DNA of 37,365 bases from Welwitschia mirabilis (GCA_051453625.1 JBOZIK010000001.1:216730595-216767959); one strand, 5' to 3'. Positions 10,872 to 21,000 are shown, counted from the stretch's first letter. The notes: generated from the letters alone by a model not told the origin. Program-made: numbers and translations.

Positions 10872-12196
10872 GGTAACAAATTTTCCACTCTTTTCGGGCT
10901 TTCCTGTTTTCTGACATATATCAATTTTTTGAACTTTCTTGGTGCCGTTCTCTTCATTTTTCCATGCCATTTTTTTTCTTTATGAGGTTTATCTTTATCA
11001 TACTTGAAAGGCTTATAGCCTTCTAGATTGCTGCAGATTTTATTATGAACTTTGGGCATTTTTGCTCTGAACAGATTCCTTGTAAGTATCTCCTAACAAA
11101 ATGAATAATATCAGTAAAATAACAAGTTGTTAAACTTTTCCTTCTTGCCTTATTAATTGTAGTACTTTCTCTTCTACTCTTTTAAGTAAGGATGCCAAAA
11201 ATGTAGTAAAAAAGTGAGTATTCCTACATAAACCAAGTCTATATATTTCTTTCTAATAATCCTTGGCGTACTCTTTGAATTTTGATAGGTCTTTTAACTT
11301 TCTTCGTGCCAATTGTGCCATTTCNNNNNNNNNNTGGATCCATTTTTTCACTGAACTCCTTTAGAAGACAGTCAATTAATACTTGGCGTCCTGAGTCTAA
11401 AATTTGTTGTTGGTATGCATCTGGTGATGTTAGGCACCAGTATCATGCCATTCCTGACAGTCTAGCTATAGCTTTTTTAATGATATTCTCTTCTAGTTCA
11501 TCTCCAAGGTCATAGGCTACATAAACATAAGCTACCCATTGATTAATTCCTTATGGAATCTCATAGGGCGGAACATTATCACTTCTTAGCTTTGGGCTAT
11601 CTATATTCCATCCATGAGCAAAAGCCATAGTGTTGAATTGTGGTACTTCATATCATTCAAAATTTCTAGCCATCAATTTTTTACTTGGAGGATTTTTTGA
11701 AGGAAAGGGTTGTGCCAAAGAGTGTGCTGGAAATATTTTATTACCTCTAACCATTAGTGCTAGGTTAGGATAATCTGTCTATGATAATGCTGCCATGGCT
11801 TGTTCATATGCTGGAAGTACTGATGCTTGTGACTCTGTTTCCATAGTCTCTGTTTCTTGCTTCCTTTCTTTTTCTTCATCTATCCTTTGTTGTTCAAACG
11901 CTTTTAAAATCTTGAGATTGTAATTAATCTCTCAAATTTCATTTTCTATATGATCTATCTTTAGAGATAGATGATCTGAATAAGAGATCAAATAATTCAA
12001 TTGCGGATAGAATCTGCTTGTTTAGTTTTCAAATCTATAGAGTGAAGATATGCGCTACATCAGCCCTCGTCTTAGATTCATAGATCTTTCCCTTCATTGT
12101 TTCTACATGTTTCCCTTTTGGAGGCCAGCATGACTTTCTTTTATAGAACTTCTAATCCTAAAAATCTTCAAATTCATTTTCTAAAGTTCCTTCTTC
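10872..12196 (-). pseudogene. Viral coat (capsid) region, copy A
   Basis: The interrupted frame includes a Glu/Lys-rich, probably coiled-coil start (EQQRIDEEKERKQETETME at about 11870-11910). It goes on to KLRSDNVPPYEIP, INQWVAYVYVAYDLGDELEE, DAYQQQILDSGRQVLIDCLL and, past a 10-N gap, KEFKEYAKDY-type and YRLGLC blocks resembling caulimovirid capsid sequence. Stops sit mostly where Gln or Trp would be expected. The first 130 bases (12063-12196) duplicate the end of copy B (17311-17445). Confidence 0.65.
11325..11334. other. Assembly gap (10 N)
   Basis: Run of N inside the viral coat region. Confidence 0.99.
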
Positions 12197-12213
12197 TTTA
12201 AAGATCTTTTAAA
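12197..12213. repeat. Near-palindromic inverted junction of the two viral copies
   Basis: TTTAAAGATCTTTTAAA is a palindrome except for one extra T. To its left the match is to the coat start of the virus (minus strand). To its right it is to the protease-RT connector (plus strand; same viral site as about 9777). The exact breakpoint cannot be resolved because AAAGAAA-like bases are shared by both partners. Confidence 0.7.
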
Positions 12214-13240
12214 GAAAATTTAGCTACACATCCAATTATAGAAAAGCTCAAAAATTGTTGTATTGAACATCCATTGGAAACATGGAATATTAGCTCTTCA
12301 CCAGTTGTTATTCTTGCAATACATGAATATCCGTTGCAGTCACCCAAAGTCTGCTTATTCATCATAGACCAAGAAGAAATGATCAACCAGGTTAATGAAC
12401 TTCTCCAATGTGGTCTTATCTGTCCCTCCAACTCTTGCTATAAATGCGTAGCCTTTATTGTTTGTAGTCATGTTGAATTCAAAAGAGGTAAACCTCGCAT
12501 GGTGATTAATTAGTTTCCACTCGTTCAAGTGACTATTGATACAACATGACCCATGAAGGATAAAGATTTTCTTATTTAGGAGCTGACAAGGAGGAAGTAT
12601 TTTTCTATATTTGATTGCAAGTCAGGATATCATTAGATCAAACTTCAAGAATTGGATATTCATAAAATAGCCTTCGGAACGCTAAAAGGATCATTTAAAT
12701 GGTTAGTGATACCATTTGGCTTTAAGAATGCACTAGCCCAATCTCAAGCGCAAATGGATGCTATCTTTGCAGACTAGCTTTCCTTTATAGCTAATTATAT
12801 TGATGATTTTGTAATAAATTCTGTATGAAGAGCATTTAGAATATTTAAATCAATTTGCAGATTTATGTTTATATCATAGTATTGGCTTATCCCCAGATCC
12901 AAAGAAGTTCAAGTTGTTATAAAATATAATTGATTTTCTTAGAGTTGACATCATAAATCGAGAAATACAAGTCCAAGACTATATTATTACAAAGATTCAA
13001 TCTTTTCCAGATCAGCTTAAAGACGAAAAAAATGTGTCAATGGTTTCTTAGATGCATAAATTATGTTCGTGACTTCATTCCTTCTGTAAGCAGTCAAACA
13101 AAAGAGATAAACATATGCATGAAGTCTAATCCATTCCAATGGACTCTAGCTACGTCAAAAACCATGCAGAATCTAAAAAAGATTTGCAATAATGTACCTC
13201 TTTTATTCCAAATGTTTGCCACCGCAGAAAGCAAATTTGT
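12206..13240 (+). pseudogene. Pararetroviral reverse transcriptase, copy B
   Basis: Recognisable blocks are FKRGKPRMVIN (about 12480), FDCKSGYH (motif A), GTLKGSFKWLVIPFGFKNAL (motif B) and ANYIDDFVI (motif C, near 12794-12820). This copy keeps YIDD, unlike copy A. Thumb sequence MCQWFLRCINYVRDFIPSV follows at 13032. In-frame stops occur at positions that are Tyr, Gln or Trp codons in copy A. The domain is dead but the motif order is complete. Confidence 0.85.
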
Positions 13241-13720
13241 ATTGGCAATAGACGCAAGCGATAACTAATTGGGAAGTAGTTCTATTTATCAGAAATGATC
13301 AAATGTGTCAAGAAAAAGTAGTTAGATATCTATTTGGAGAATTTAAGAAAAACGAAAAGAATTGGGAGATACCTCTTACAGAGGTTCCAGCTCTAATAAA
13401 TGCCTTGGACCGACTACATGCTTTTTTGATTGATAAGTAATTTATAGCTTATACAGATTTGATGAATGCTGGAGCTTTATTAAAGAAGCCCTTAAGCACG
13501 AATCCAAAGTTACAAAAGTATCTTGGGTGGCAACCCATTGTTTCCAAGTATAAATTTCTAAGACAATACAACTTGCTCCCAAATCTGCTCGCTTGAGAAT
13601 TTGCCACACACAAGCCCAAGAAAGAACTTATTATGTATATTTTTGAGCAACCCTTCCAAAGAAAGGGGGAAGATTGGCATATCGAGCACTCATGGCTAAA
13701 TGAGAAGTAACGCTAGATGT
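13230..13720 (+). pseudogene. Pararetroviral RNase H, copy B
   Basis: It starts with KFVLAIDASDN, then a stop, and continues through ALINALDRLHAF-like sequence and the carboxy part, co-linear with 8224-8796 of copy A. Several stops (including a TAA where copy A has CAA at DKQF) and frameshifts break it. Domain identity is inferred from order and from the better-preserved copy A. Confidence 0.7.
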
Positions 13721-13789
13721 AAAAAGGATGCGACTTTCTGATTATCAGAGAAACATGGCGAAGAAACTCTTAGGAGTTTTAGGAACGCA

Positions 13790-15368
13790 ACTCAAATTTT
13801 GTAAGTTTTTATGTGGATGCCAATTTTTGATGAAACATTACCTATATTGGCTAACATGCATGAGATCTACAATATGAATGCATGGGTAAGTACTTGTCTA
13901 AGGCTAGAACGAGCATTTGAAGCCTTCAGTTAGAAGAATAACGAGCCTCACTCTACTCGCATTAATATTTATGACAATACTCATGTCATAGCCGATTGGT
14001 TCTACTAGCCACTAAGGACTCGCTAGCAACTTTCTTACATATATGAAATCTTTCTTCATGATCATGAGGAGACAGATCACATGGTTATATGTTGGATAAG
14101 AATGTCATAGACATTCCCAAAGGTTGTGAAAACTTCTAACTTTGGTAGAATGAATTTGGGTTTACACCAGCAAAATTCTTGATACCAATGTTCTAATTAG
14201 TGACACATATACCAATGAAGATTGGACTTCACAGCTTTTAGTCAATAATTTCCATAAGTATTTTCCTTTAGATTTTTGGTAATTTGTAGACACTGGAGTT
14301 TCTCATTTTTTCTTTAAAGGATGTAGATCACCAAATAAACCCATTAAAATTAGCTATTATATTTGTCCTTTGTTAATTAAGTTTGAAGATCCAAACTACT
14401 CTAGAGGTTCTTATTGGTTTTATGAGATATATACTATAGATAAAGCAGTAGGCTTGTATTTTCAACAAAAACACAGATTACCTCTTGTAGATTATTTGCC
14501 AATTTCTTTAAATGCAATGCAACAACTTAGCTTAAATTATAGACATCAGTAGGGCCCTAGTCATCAAAGTCATGTTCACTTTTTAGATTGTCCTCTGTAT
14601 GATCCTAAAAATATTATTCATGGATCCAATGTATCAATTTCTCGTGATCATCTAGACTTTTTCAGAGATTCGCAGGAATATGTTACCATATGGAAAGGTC
14701 AACAACGACCCAAAGGAAGATCGACCTTCACTCTAGCCACAAACGCCATTTGTGATACAATTCAAGAAATTCTATTATTTGAACATTGCCAAAGGTATCA
14801 CTTATGGGAGGCGGCCAAAGCTGGGTTGAAAAATTTACATCGTAAATATAATTGTATTTGCAGAAATTGGAAGTATTTGAATGCTTGCTATAATCTTCCT
14901 CATGTCAATGCACTGCTTGCATCTCTTAGGAGCGCTTAGGCCTCAAACATTGCAGAAGCATTAGCTCAAGCCGCACAACACTGACAAAAAAATTTTTTTG
15001 ACTTAGGCATTCGTGTTCAATTTGAAGAAGTACTACTAGAAGACGACTACTTAAACACTGAAGATGCAATCACTCGACAATCCTCGCTGAAGTATTCTTC
15101 TGCCGAAAAACAAGACTATCATTTTTCAGAAACTCTTAATCTTCAAGCATTGGAAAACGAAGAATATTTCGCTTAGAAGATTACAACGCAATGCTCGGTA
15201 ATGAACACTCAATGGCCTCCATTCTTTGTATACTGTTCTAGTTGTACCAACAGAGGATGCGGACATTATACAAGTCTAGATACACTACACTGGATGGATG
15301 AAGTATGTTGCACACAATGTGGATTCTACCATTCCAACAAAACCAGTCCCAAGGATATCGACCTATAA
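13790..15368 (+). pseudogene. Viral downstream ORF of unknown function with C-terminal Cys cluster, copy B
   Basis: One reading frame can be followed from about 14190 to a TAA at 15366-15368 with very few stops (14285-14287 region, 14550, 14937, 14985, 15174). Recognisable blocks include FEDPNYSRGSYWFYEIYTID, DTIQEILLFEHCQRYHLWEA and CICRNWKYLNACYN. The end carries YCSSCTNRGCGH (Cys codons 15234, 15243, 15258) and VCCTQCGFYH (15306/15309, 15318), a plausible zinc ribbon. It is the best-preserved part of the virus. Its place between RNase H and the promoter is that of the transactivator gene in caulimoviruses or ORF2 in florendoviruses, but I cannot assign homology or function. Confidence 0.65.
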
Positions 15369-15379
15369 GATGACTGACT

Positions 15380-15972
15380 AAAGTAGTAGTATGCCCATAG
15401 TTAAAAATACCGTTGTTTATATTAAAGAAAAAAAAGTTAGTCTACTATAGTGGAAAGCTTACTTATAGGATAGAAAAGTATAGCTTTTAGAAGTAGAAAG
15501 TTTACCTTTTGAAAATGTAAAGAGATCTTATCTCTTCCATGTATTGAGCCCTATATAAGGCTCCTCACCTCTCATTTGTAATTATAGAAGGATTGTTTAA
15601 TTGAATTGTGTTTGAGTTGTATAACTCGTTCTGAATTTTAAGAGGGATTCTCTTAGTTCAGCACGTAGTCTACGATAATGACGATCTCGGTTTGGCCTCC
15701 GACTAACCAAAGCCCGTTTGCCTCACAGCGTTAAGTGAGTTCGAGATAAGCTCGTTGTAGCCCTATCTCGATTAGGAGGGGTTACTCTCCCAGGGAGTGC
15801 AGTACGCTTCTCACTGTCCATTAATAGTGATCATACATTGGTATGTTCAATCGAGTTCCCAATCCGCCTATGATTGTGTGTATCTGAAGCACCTTAGTTT
15901 ATTAAATCCCTTCATGAAGCTCTCACTCGGATTTAGATTTAAGTGTGTGCCTAGGTAGGCATCTCCCACTGT
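15380..15972 (+). promoter_or_regulatory. Pararetroviral promoter and RNA leader, copy B
   Basis: TATATAA lies at 15552-15558 in the context GAGCCCTATATAAGGCTCC, matching the TATA context in copy A. The leader of about 400 bases runs to the primer site and shares ordered blocks with copy A (GGCCTCCGACTAACC, TAAGTGAGTTCG, GGGGTTACTCTCCC). In caulimovirids such a promoter drives the terminally redundant pregenomic RNA. Confidence 0.75.
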
Positions 15973-15987
15973 CGGTGTCAGAGCTTG
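15972..15987 (+). promoter_or_regulatory. tRNA-Met primer-binding site of the virus, copy B
   Basis: TCGGTGTCAGAGCTTG differs at two positions from the plant tRNA-Met primer core TGGTATCAGAGC. It lies 3' of the leader and 5' of the movement-protein ORF, which is position 1 on the conventional caulimovirid map. Confidence 0.7.
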
Positions 15988-16229
15988 TGTAAAGAATTCA
16001 GAGCCCTGATAAAGAATCAGAGCCTATCATCCAGGAGATAAATATCATCACCATATATCATTTAATCAACTTTTGGATCTGAAGCACGTGGATATCCTCT
16101 GCTGAAGCACGTTATCTGCCTTCCCTGATAATCTGAAAGGTTTGATTACAGATTCAAGGTATGGCATTCTGAAAATCCTCTGCTAATAGTTTTTCTGGAG
16201 CATCATCTTCTAGCACTTCTTTTATTCCG

Positions 16230-17310
16230 CAATCTTTTGAATGTGAGTGATACATGCCTATTGATCAATGAGTTCTAGAAAACGAATATTGGCATAATCT
16301 TAGAACTGATGAGGTGAGATTTCCAGATTTGCAAAAAGATGACGTATATGACATTAGAAAATACAGACAATTCTGCTAGCAGATTAGAGAATCAGAAGCT
16401 CATTTAGATGTAGAGCAAGAAGGAATTCATCCTTTCTTCCATTTTCTACACAAAAGATATTAATAGATGGAAAAGCAAAGATTATCACTTCATCTAGGAC
16501 AAATTGATCTTGTTGTACATTTAGATTTCAATTATGACCTCAATGCTTAGTATTTGGTTGCTCTGTTAGATGTCAGACATGCGACACAGAATCACGTAGT
16601 TATCTGTCAGTTTAAAGGACACTTCAATAAGGACGCAATTTGTTGTGTACAGCCAAACTTTCAATTAAGCTTAAAAGACAGATTATAAACACAGTTGTTC
16701 ATGTTTTGCATAGAAATCAAAGATTTATAGTTACTCCGAGGATCAGTTTATTGTTCCATAGGATATCAATGCACCTTTAATCTTTTATCAGAGATGTTTA
16801 TGAAATCTAAGCTTGCATATGGTGTCAAATTTCTTGTTGCATCAAGAAAGTTATTACAAGTAAGAAAACAAGTAGATACTCACGGTTATGTCAATTTCCA
16901 GCAGTATAAGACTATCTGGCTAATCAGGACTTTACACAGAAGCCAAAAGACATTAAAATCTCATCACATTCTATGCTATCCAAATACCGTTGAGTACAAA
17001 GTCAAAGATTTGCAAGAATAAACTTGGTAACCAAACCCATATTCTTCATACTTTATCCATTGATCAGAATACTCAGGTCAATACTCTCGTTGAAGATCAA
17101 TGCTCTAGTCCCCATAAAGGTATTGATCCTTCCTCTTCTCAGTCATTAGGTTATATTCACATGTTTGCCCATTCTCTGGAGCTGTGGAGAGATGTTGGTT
17201 TTTCAGAGTTAGATTCAGATACTGAATCAGAATCAGAATTAGATGGATGGGAGAACCTAGATGATCTAGAGCTGCTACAATTAACTATGACAAAAGGAAA
17301 AGGAATATAG
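16230..17310 (+). pseudogene. Pararetroviral movement protein, copy B
   Basis: The frame gives DVYDIRKYRQF near the start, then LSLHLGQIDLVVHLDFNYDL, VALLDVRHATQNH and CCVQPNFQLSLKDR. These match the beta-rich core of 30K-type caulimovirid movement proteins (LHLGxI, ALLDxR, PNFxLSLxD). Later parts are 16794-17021 (MKSKLAYGVKFLVASRKLL) and an acidic tail (DSDTESESELDGWENLDD, about 17210-17260). The product tubulates plasmodesmata in the family. Stops at about 16370, 16460 and 16550, and a frame change near 17010, show decay. Copy A has no equivalent. Confidence 0.75.
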
Positions 17311-17445
17311 ATCAAAGAAGAAGGAACTTCAGAAAATGAATTTGAAGATTATTACGATTAGAAGTTCTATTAAAAATATTCACTCTGGCCTTCAAAAGGG
17401 AAATATGTAGAAACAATGAATGAAAAGATCTCTGAATCTAAGATA
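17311..17445 (+). pseudogene. Start of the viral coat region, copy B
   Basis: This segment matches 12196-12063 on the other strand (AAAGAAGAAGGAACTT, GAATTTGAAGAT, GAAGTTCTAT, AAAAGGGAAA blocks). Similarity stops after GAATCTAAGA, which fixes the right end of the viral DNA. Confidence 0.7.
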
Positions 17446-18240
17446 TGGAGGGCATATGGCAGAGGACCTTATATAGGAACACACTTCGCAATGGGGATTT
17501 GTGCAAACTTTTTAGCAATAAATATTAAAAGTTTCTTGCCTTCTTTGCTTTCACAACCATGTAGCAAAAATTGTGTGATCTTTGTGTTCATGGATTTCAG
17601 TTGACTTTGTAAGGGTTTAGGATTTTTAACAAAACTACATTTTGTCCCTTCTCTTACATGTTAATTTTTAACTCCTGTTTCACTATTAGTGTTTATTACC
17701 TCAGTTTTCAAGGGAACTTCATGTTAGTTCCTTTCAAGATAAGCTCAAAAAGTGTTTAAATATGGTAGGTCAAGTGTTCTCAAGAATGTAATTAATGTCA
17801 AAAGATGCACTTCTGATGTGCTAAAACGTGCTATGTTCTTCAATCTAACATGTTCTAATATCTTACATCATGTCTCAAGATCAATAAGGCCCTTAAAAAT
17901 CAGGATTTTAGCCCTGCAGGTGCCTACCTTTGGATATCATGTTCGAACTATAGAGAGTTAGCCAGTGACCTATGCCACTATATTAATTAATAATGCCTTA
18001 GTTTATGATGGAGACATTACATTATACCCCTCTTAAGAATGAAGTGCCCTCATCTAATGGATCCCATTAAGTTCTACTCCTAACATCCCCAACCCATAGA
18101 TGGCCCTTTAGATGGTGTCCTAGCTAGATTGCTTCCTAGCATAATTGAAGTTGTGCCCCATATAGAATGAAAATGTATTGCCCTTATTCCAAGTCAAATT
18201 CTAGATCCTTATGCATCCAATGGTGATCAACCCAAAGAAA
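17446..18240. other. Unassigned stretch between virus and copia element
   Basis: I see no domain, no LTR matching the one at 31582, and no gag. Short open frames (17752-17961) look random. The 5' LTR and gag of the copia element should lie here if it were complete, so they were lost or replaced. Confidence 0.4.
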
Positions 18241-18960
18241 AGGAGACATCCAAGAAGAAGTCTAAAGGAGGTTGAATCAAGTTGATGGGGAAGCAGGTTT
18301 GACAGTCAGTTGTTTCGACTTACAAGTTGATATTTTTGATAATTTTGCCAATGACATCTGGATTTTAGAGAGTAGTGCTTCATTTCATGTTTGTCAAGGT
18401 TGCAGATATTTTTATCTCTTTCCATCCTTGCACTGGTATTATGCAAGTGACTGACAACAGGCTGCATAGGATTGGAGAGATTACCACAATCCTAGTGAGA
18501 CAACAAAATGGGCAAAATTGGATAGTTAAATCATTAGACATGTTCCAGTTCTCATTAGAAATCCATTGTTAGTGGAATGGTTAGGCAACTTGGGTTGCAA
18601 GCTAATGTTTGAAGAGAAAACGTGGGAGATCAGCAAGCAAGCCATGATGTTTTTGAATGGAACTAGTGAAGGCTTTATGTATGTCTTGCATGCAGTTGTT
18701 ACTAAAGGATGCAATGAAGTTGTTGCTACAGCAGAAAATTGAAATCTTTGGCATCACAATATGGGGCATGTTGAAGAACCATCATTAAAGGTACTTCCAA
18801 AGTTGAAATATATCCTTGTCTCTGCTGCTGTTTTTATTTCTTTAAAAGATTGCGAACCACATAATTTCAGATGTAATTAATATCATAGAAGTAGCAAGAG
18901 CTTAGAATTTATTTATTTGGATTTCCTTGCTCTGTTTATCCTGTTAATCCTACATCTCTT
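18241..18960 (+). pseudogene. Ty1/copia pol, 5' part (protease and GAG-pre-integrase)
   Basis: After a basic stretch (KEKETSKKKSKGG) comes a decayed protease: WILESSASFHVCQG, where the family has WILDSGASxH, so the catalytic Asp is lost. Next come HPCTGIMQVTDN and NGQNWIVKSLDMFQF, GCKLMFEEKTWEISKQAM, GTSEGFMYVLHAVV and a GAG-pre-integrase block, NLWHHNMGHVEE (about 18745-18780). At 18890-18960 the start of the integrase core appears (SKSLEFIYLDF for xxLExIHSDL). The sequence is cut at 18960 and resumes in register at 28795. Many frameshifts. Confidence 0.8.
18953..18960 (+). repeat. Left 8-bp target-site duplication (CATCTCTT)
   Basis: CATCTCTT directly precedes the left MITE and recurs exactly at 28787-28794 directly after the right MITE. 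Removing 18961-28794 restores continuous copia integrase sequence. Eight bases is the duplication size of hAT transposons. Confidence 0.85.
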
Positions 18961-19250
18961 CATTGTTGCAAGACTCTTCGGGTCCTGACGAGTCCTCTCC
19001 GAGTCTCGAGTTTTTTTGAACTCCCAAGTCGGGTGGGCAGAAACTCGCTGAGTCCGAGTCAGCTCTCGAAACTCACGAGTCTCAATGAGTTTTGGCGAGT
19101 TTTGGCGAGTCTTGGCACATCTGTACATGAAACTCTCTTGTGACTCTTTTTGACTTTCGAGTCTGTGTCGAGTCAGCTCCCGAGTTGAGCCGAGTCACGA
19201 GGTTTTACCCCTAGCCAAGTCGGGTGGCGAGTCCAAGTCTTGCAACAATG
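18961..19250 (+). mobile_element. 290-bp TIR element (hAT-like MITE), left copy
   Basis: Ends are CATTGTTGCAAGACTC at 18961-18976 and its inverted complement at 19235-19250 (15 of 16 matching). The body is non-coding and carries about a dozen GAGTC/GACTC pentamers, like subterminal transposase-binding repeats. TIRs plus the 8-bp duplication at the outer end suggest a non-autonomous hAT-type element. Its inner right end is followed by ATTCTTGAAA, not by CATCTCTT, so this copy alone is not a simple insertion into copia. Confidence 0.8.
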
Positions 19251-19418
19251 ATTCTTGAAATATCTAGTTGAGAATAATTATGAAATGCAGCTTTTATGTT
19301 ACACCAAGGAAAACCCCTTAGCTGGATCTGAACTTCTAATATGTTGATATACATCAATCTGCTTCTTAAATCCCATCAAAAATTAATAATCCAGAACTGA
19401 TATAATCTTAAGACATAC

Positions 19419-21000
19419 CAAGTTGTGATGCATACTCTATGTACAGCAGCAGCAGCGATAAGTGCAATGAATTCCGCTAAAAACACTAACAATAGAAAAT
19501 GAAGAAAAGGTAAGTATTTAGATGACAAATTCAGGGAATTGGAATTAACATTAATTACCAAACCTACCAGATCCCCATCCAGTTCTGGAGCCTGCTGACT
19601 CAAGGAAGTTTCCAAAAAACTATACCAAACATGCAAACATCAAGGATTAGTGAGAAATAGACTCAATGTATGTGTAACTATTAGCGGACATCAATGGATA
19701 ACAAGTAGTGTGGCATATATGCATAGATAAGGAGGGGTAATGTTGGAACCCATTGCATGTTCCAATAACAAATGAATTGGCTTTGCTAAGATTACAGAAG
19801 CATGCATCATTTATCAAACAAATGCCAAAGCTTGAATGTTGTTGCAAACTTTTGTTCGGCTACCAAAGATAATAAAAGAACATTTTGTATTAAATTGTAG
19901 CTGGCTTGAGAGCGATAAGAATCCTGCATCCTTTTGGATCCAAGAATGCTTCAAAGTTAAGAGAATCATTAGTCATTAATAGAAAATATGTCTGAGCTTT
20001 CACCAGATGCTCTGAAGAAGTATTTCCTTCTAAATATTAGCAAGCTTTTATGTCTCGAAGTTTTAAAGCCTTGGAGATTTGTTCCAATCAACCATGCTCA
20101 CCGTTAAGATTAGGAGAAAGATAAGTGAGCTGATGAATCCACCCAAAATTGTATAAAGTTCTGTTGATGCTAACTTGGCCTTGTACATTTGTTGCAGAGA
20201 AAGTGTAATAACACAGAGGAGGAACGAATACACCATTGAACTGCCAGAGCTTGTCATATTGCGGGCTGCAAAGCACCAATGGCAAAAGCGATTAGAGGTA
20301 CTACTATCAAAATAAGTTATAACACTAATTATGAAGCAGAAGACATGCTGAAGAACCATTTCTTAACTAAATACCATAGATATAACCGAAGAATTACTGG
20401 TGTCTAACGTAATTAAGACATTTTGCTTTTTAGCGAAGCAGCTATAGGCGTTTGGGATGATATTGATTTCTCAATTAAAATAAGATATGTCAAATTTAAA
20501 CCATTACAACTTTTCAAACTGAATAAGTACTTGACTGTATCGTCTATGTGCAATGTTTGTCAAATAATTTTACTTTCATGTTTACTCGCATTTTACTGGG
20601 AAATGAGCAGGCTCTCAGGAAACAAGTAGTCGTTTGACGATGGCAGAAAAGAAAAATCATACTTTAAAGAAAGGCTTAAATAATTTCCTTCGGTTCATAG
20701 TGGAATAAGCTAAAATGACGCAAATTATAACCTCACAACATTTCCGAACACAGAAATCGCATCGCAGAATATATAAATCAAAAAAATGCAAAGTAGGGTC
20801 TCCAATCCACGTGATTTCCGCGAAGAAAACATAGAAGTGAACGCAACTCGGAGAAACAACTGTTCATAGGAGCAGTCGAGAATGAAGGAAAGATTATTGA
20901 CGAAAAACAGATCAAAGATGATAAGAATTCGTGCAGATCTCCTTGCAAACGATGAACTGATATCATGGCAGATGAGATCCAGAGAATATTTACCTGCCAT
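19419..21000 (-). pseudogene. KRTCAP2: KRTCAP2-like oligosaccharyltransferase subunit gene, exons 1-4, 3' truncated
   Basis: KRTCAP2/KCP2 is a small membrane accessory subunit of the ER oligosaccharyltransferase that N-glycosylates nascent proteins. Four exons splice in frame on the minus strand: exon 1 20994-21000 (ATGGCAG, donor GTAAAT); exon 2 20102-20265 (SSGSSMVYSFLL, QQMYKAKLASTELYTILGGF, FLLILT; donor GTGAGC); exon 3 19568-19619 (GNFLESAGSRTGWGS; donor GTAGGT); exon 4 19419-19485 (FLAEFIALIAAAAVHRVCIT; donor GTATGT). They give 96 complete codons with no stop, starting MAARNMTSSG. Plant homologues are, from memory, about 115-120 residues. The last exon (FLFSAGLLYEVNK-like) is missing: between 19418 and the MITE at 19250 nothing matches. 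Two or three hydrophobic segments are kept. The coding part looks recent and intact, yet the gene cannot make a full product here. Open frames reading through intron 1 (20725-21053) are not coding. Confidence 0.85.

Larger units (their letters stand above)
5852..12205 (-). mobile_element. Endogenous pararetrovirus copy A (Caulimoviridae-like), minus strand
   Basis: Read right to left, the segment shows in order: coat-like region, CCHC zinc knuckle, acidic linker, aspartic protease, RT, RNase H, a downstream ORF, a TATA promoter and an RNA leader. It then stops about 25 bases short of where copy B has its primer site. No LTRs and no integrase are present, which together with a CP-PR-RT-RH order points to Caulimoviridae rather than a Gypsy element. 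Movement protein is absent from this copy. Stops and frameshifts are frequent throughout, so it cannot encode a virus. Genus is not assigned; a gymnosperm- or florendovirus-like lineage is possible. Confidence 0.85.
12206..17445 (+). mobile_element. Endogenous pararetrovirus copy B (Caulimoviridae-like), plus strand
   Basis: Left to right: RT, RNase H, downstream ORF, TATA promoter, leader, tRNA-Met primer site, movement-protein ORF with acidic tail, and the first 130 bases of the coat region. It starts in the protease-RT connector and ends where the match to 12063-12196 is lost. Because the sequence runs through the promoter and primer site into the next 5' gene, it derives from a circular or concatenated genome. 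It is riddled with stops and lacks coat and protease. Confidence 0.85.

Noticed and set aside
12206-15368. TAG/TAA reassigned to glutamine, as in some protists
   Set aside because: TAG and TGA also replace Tyr and Trp codons of the sister copy, many stops are private to one copy, and the host-type exons use normal stops. Decay by deamination explains the pattern.
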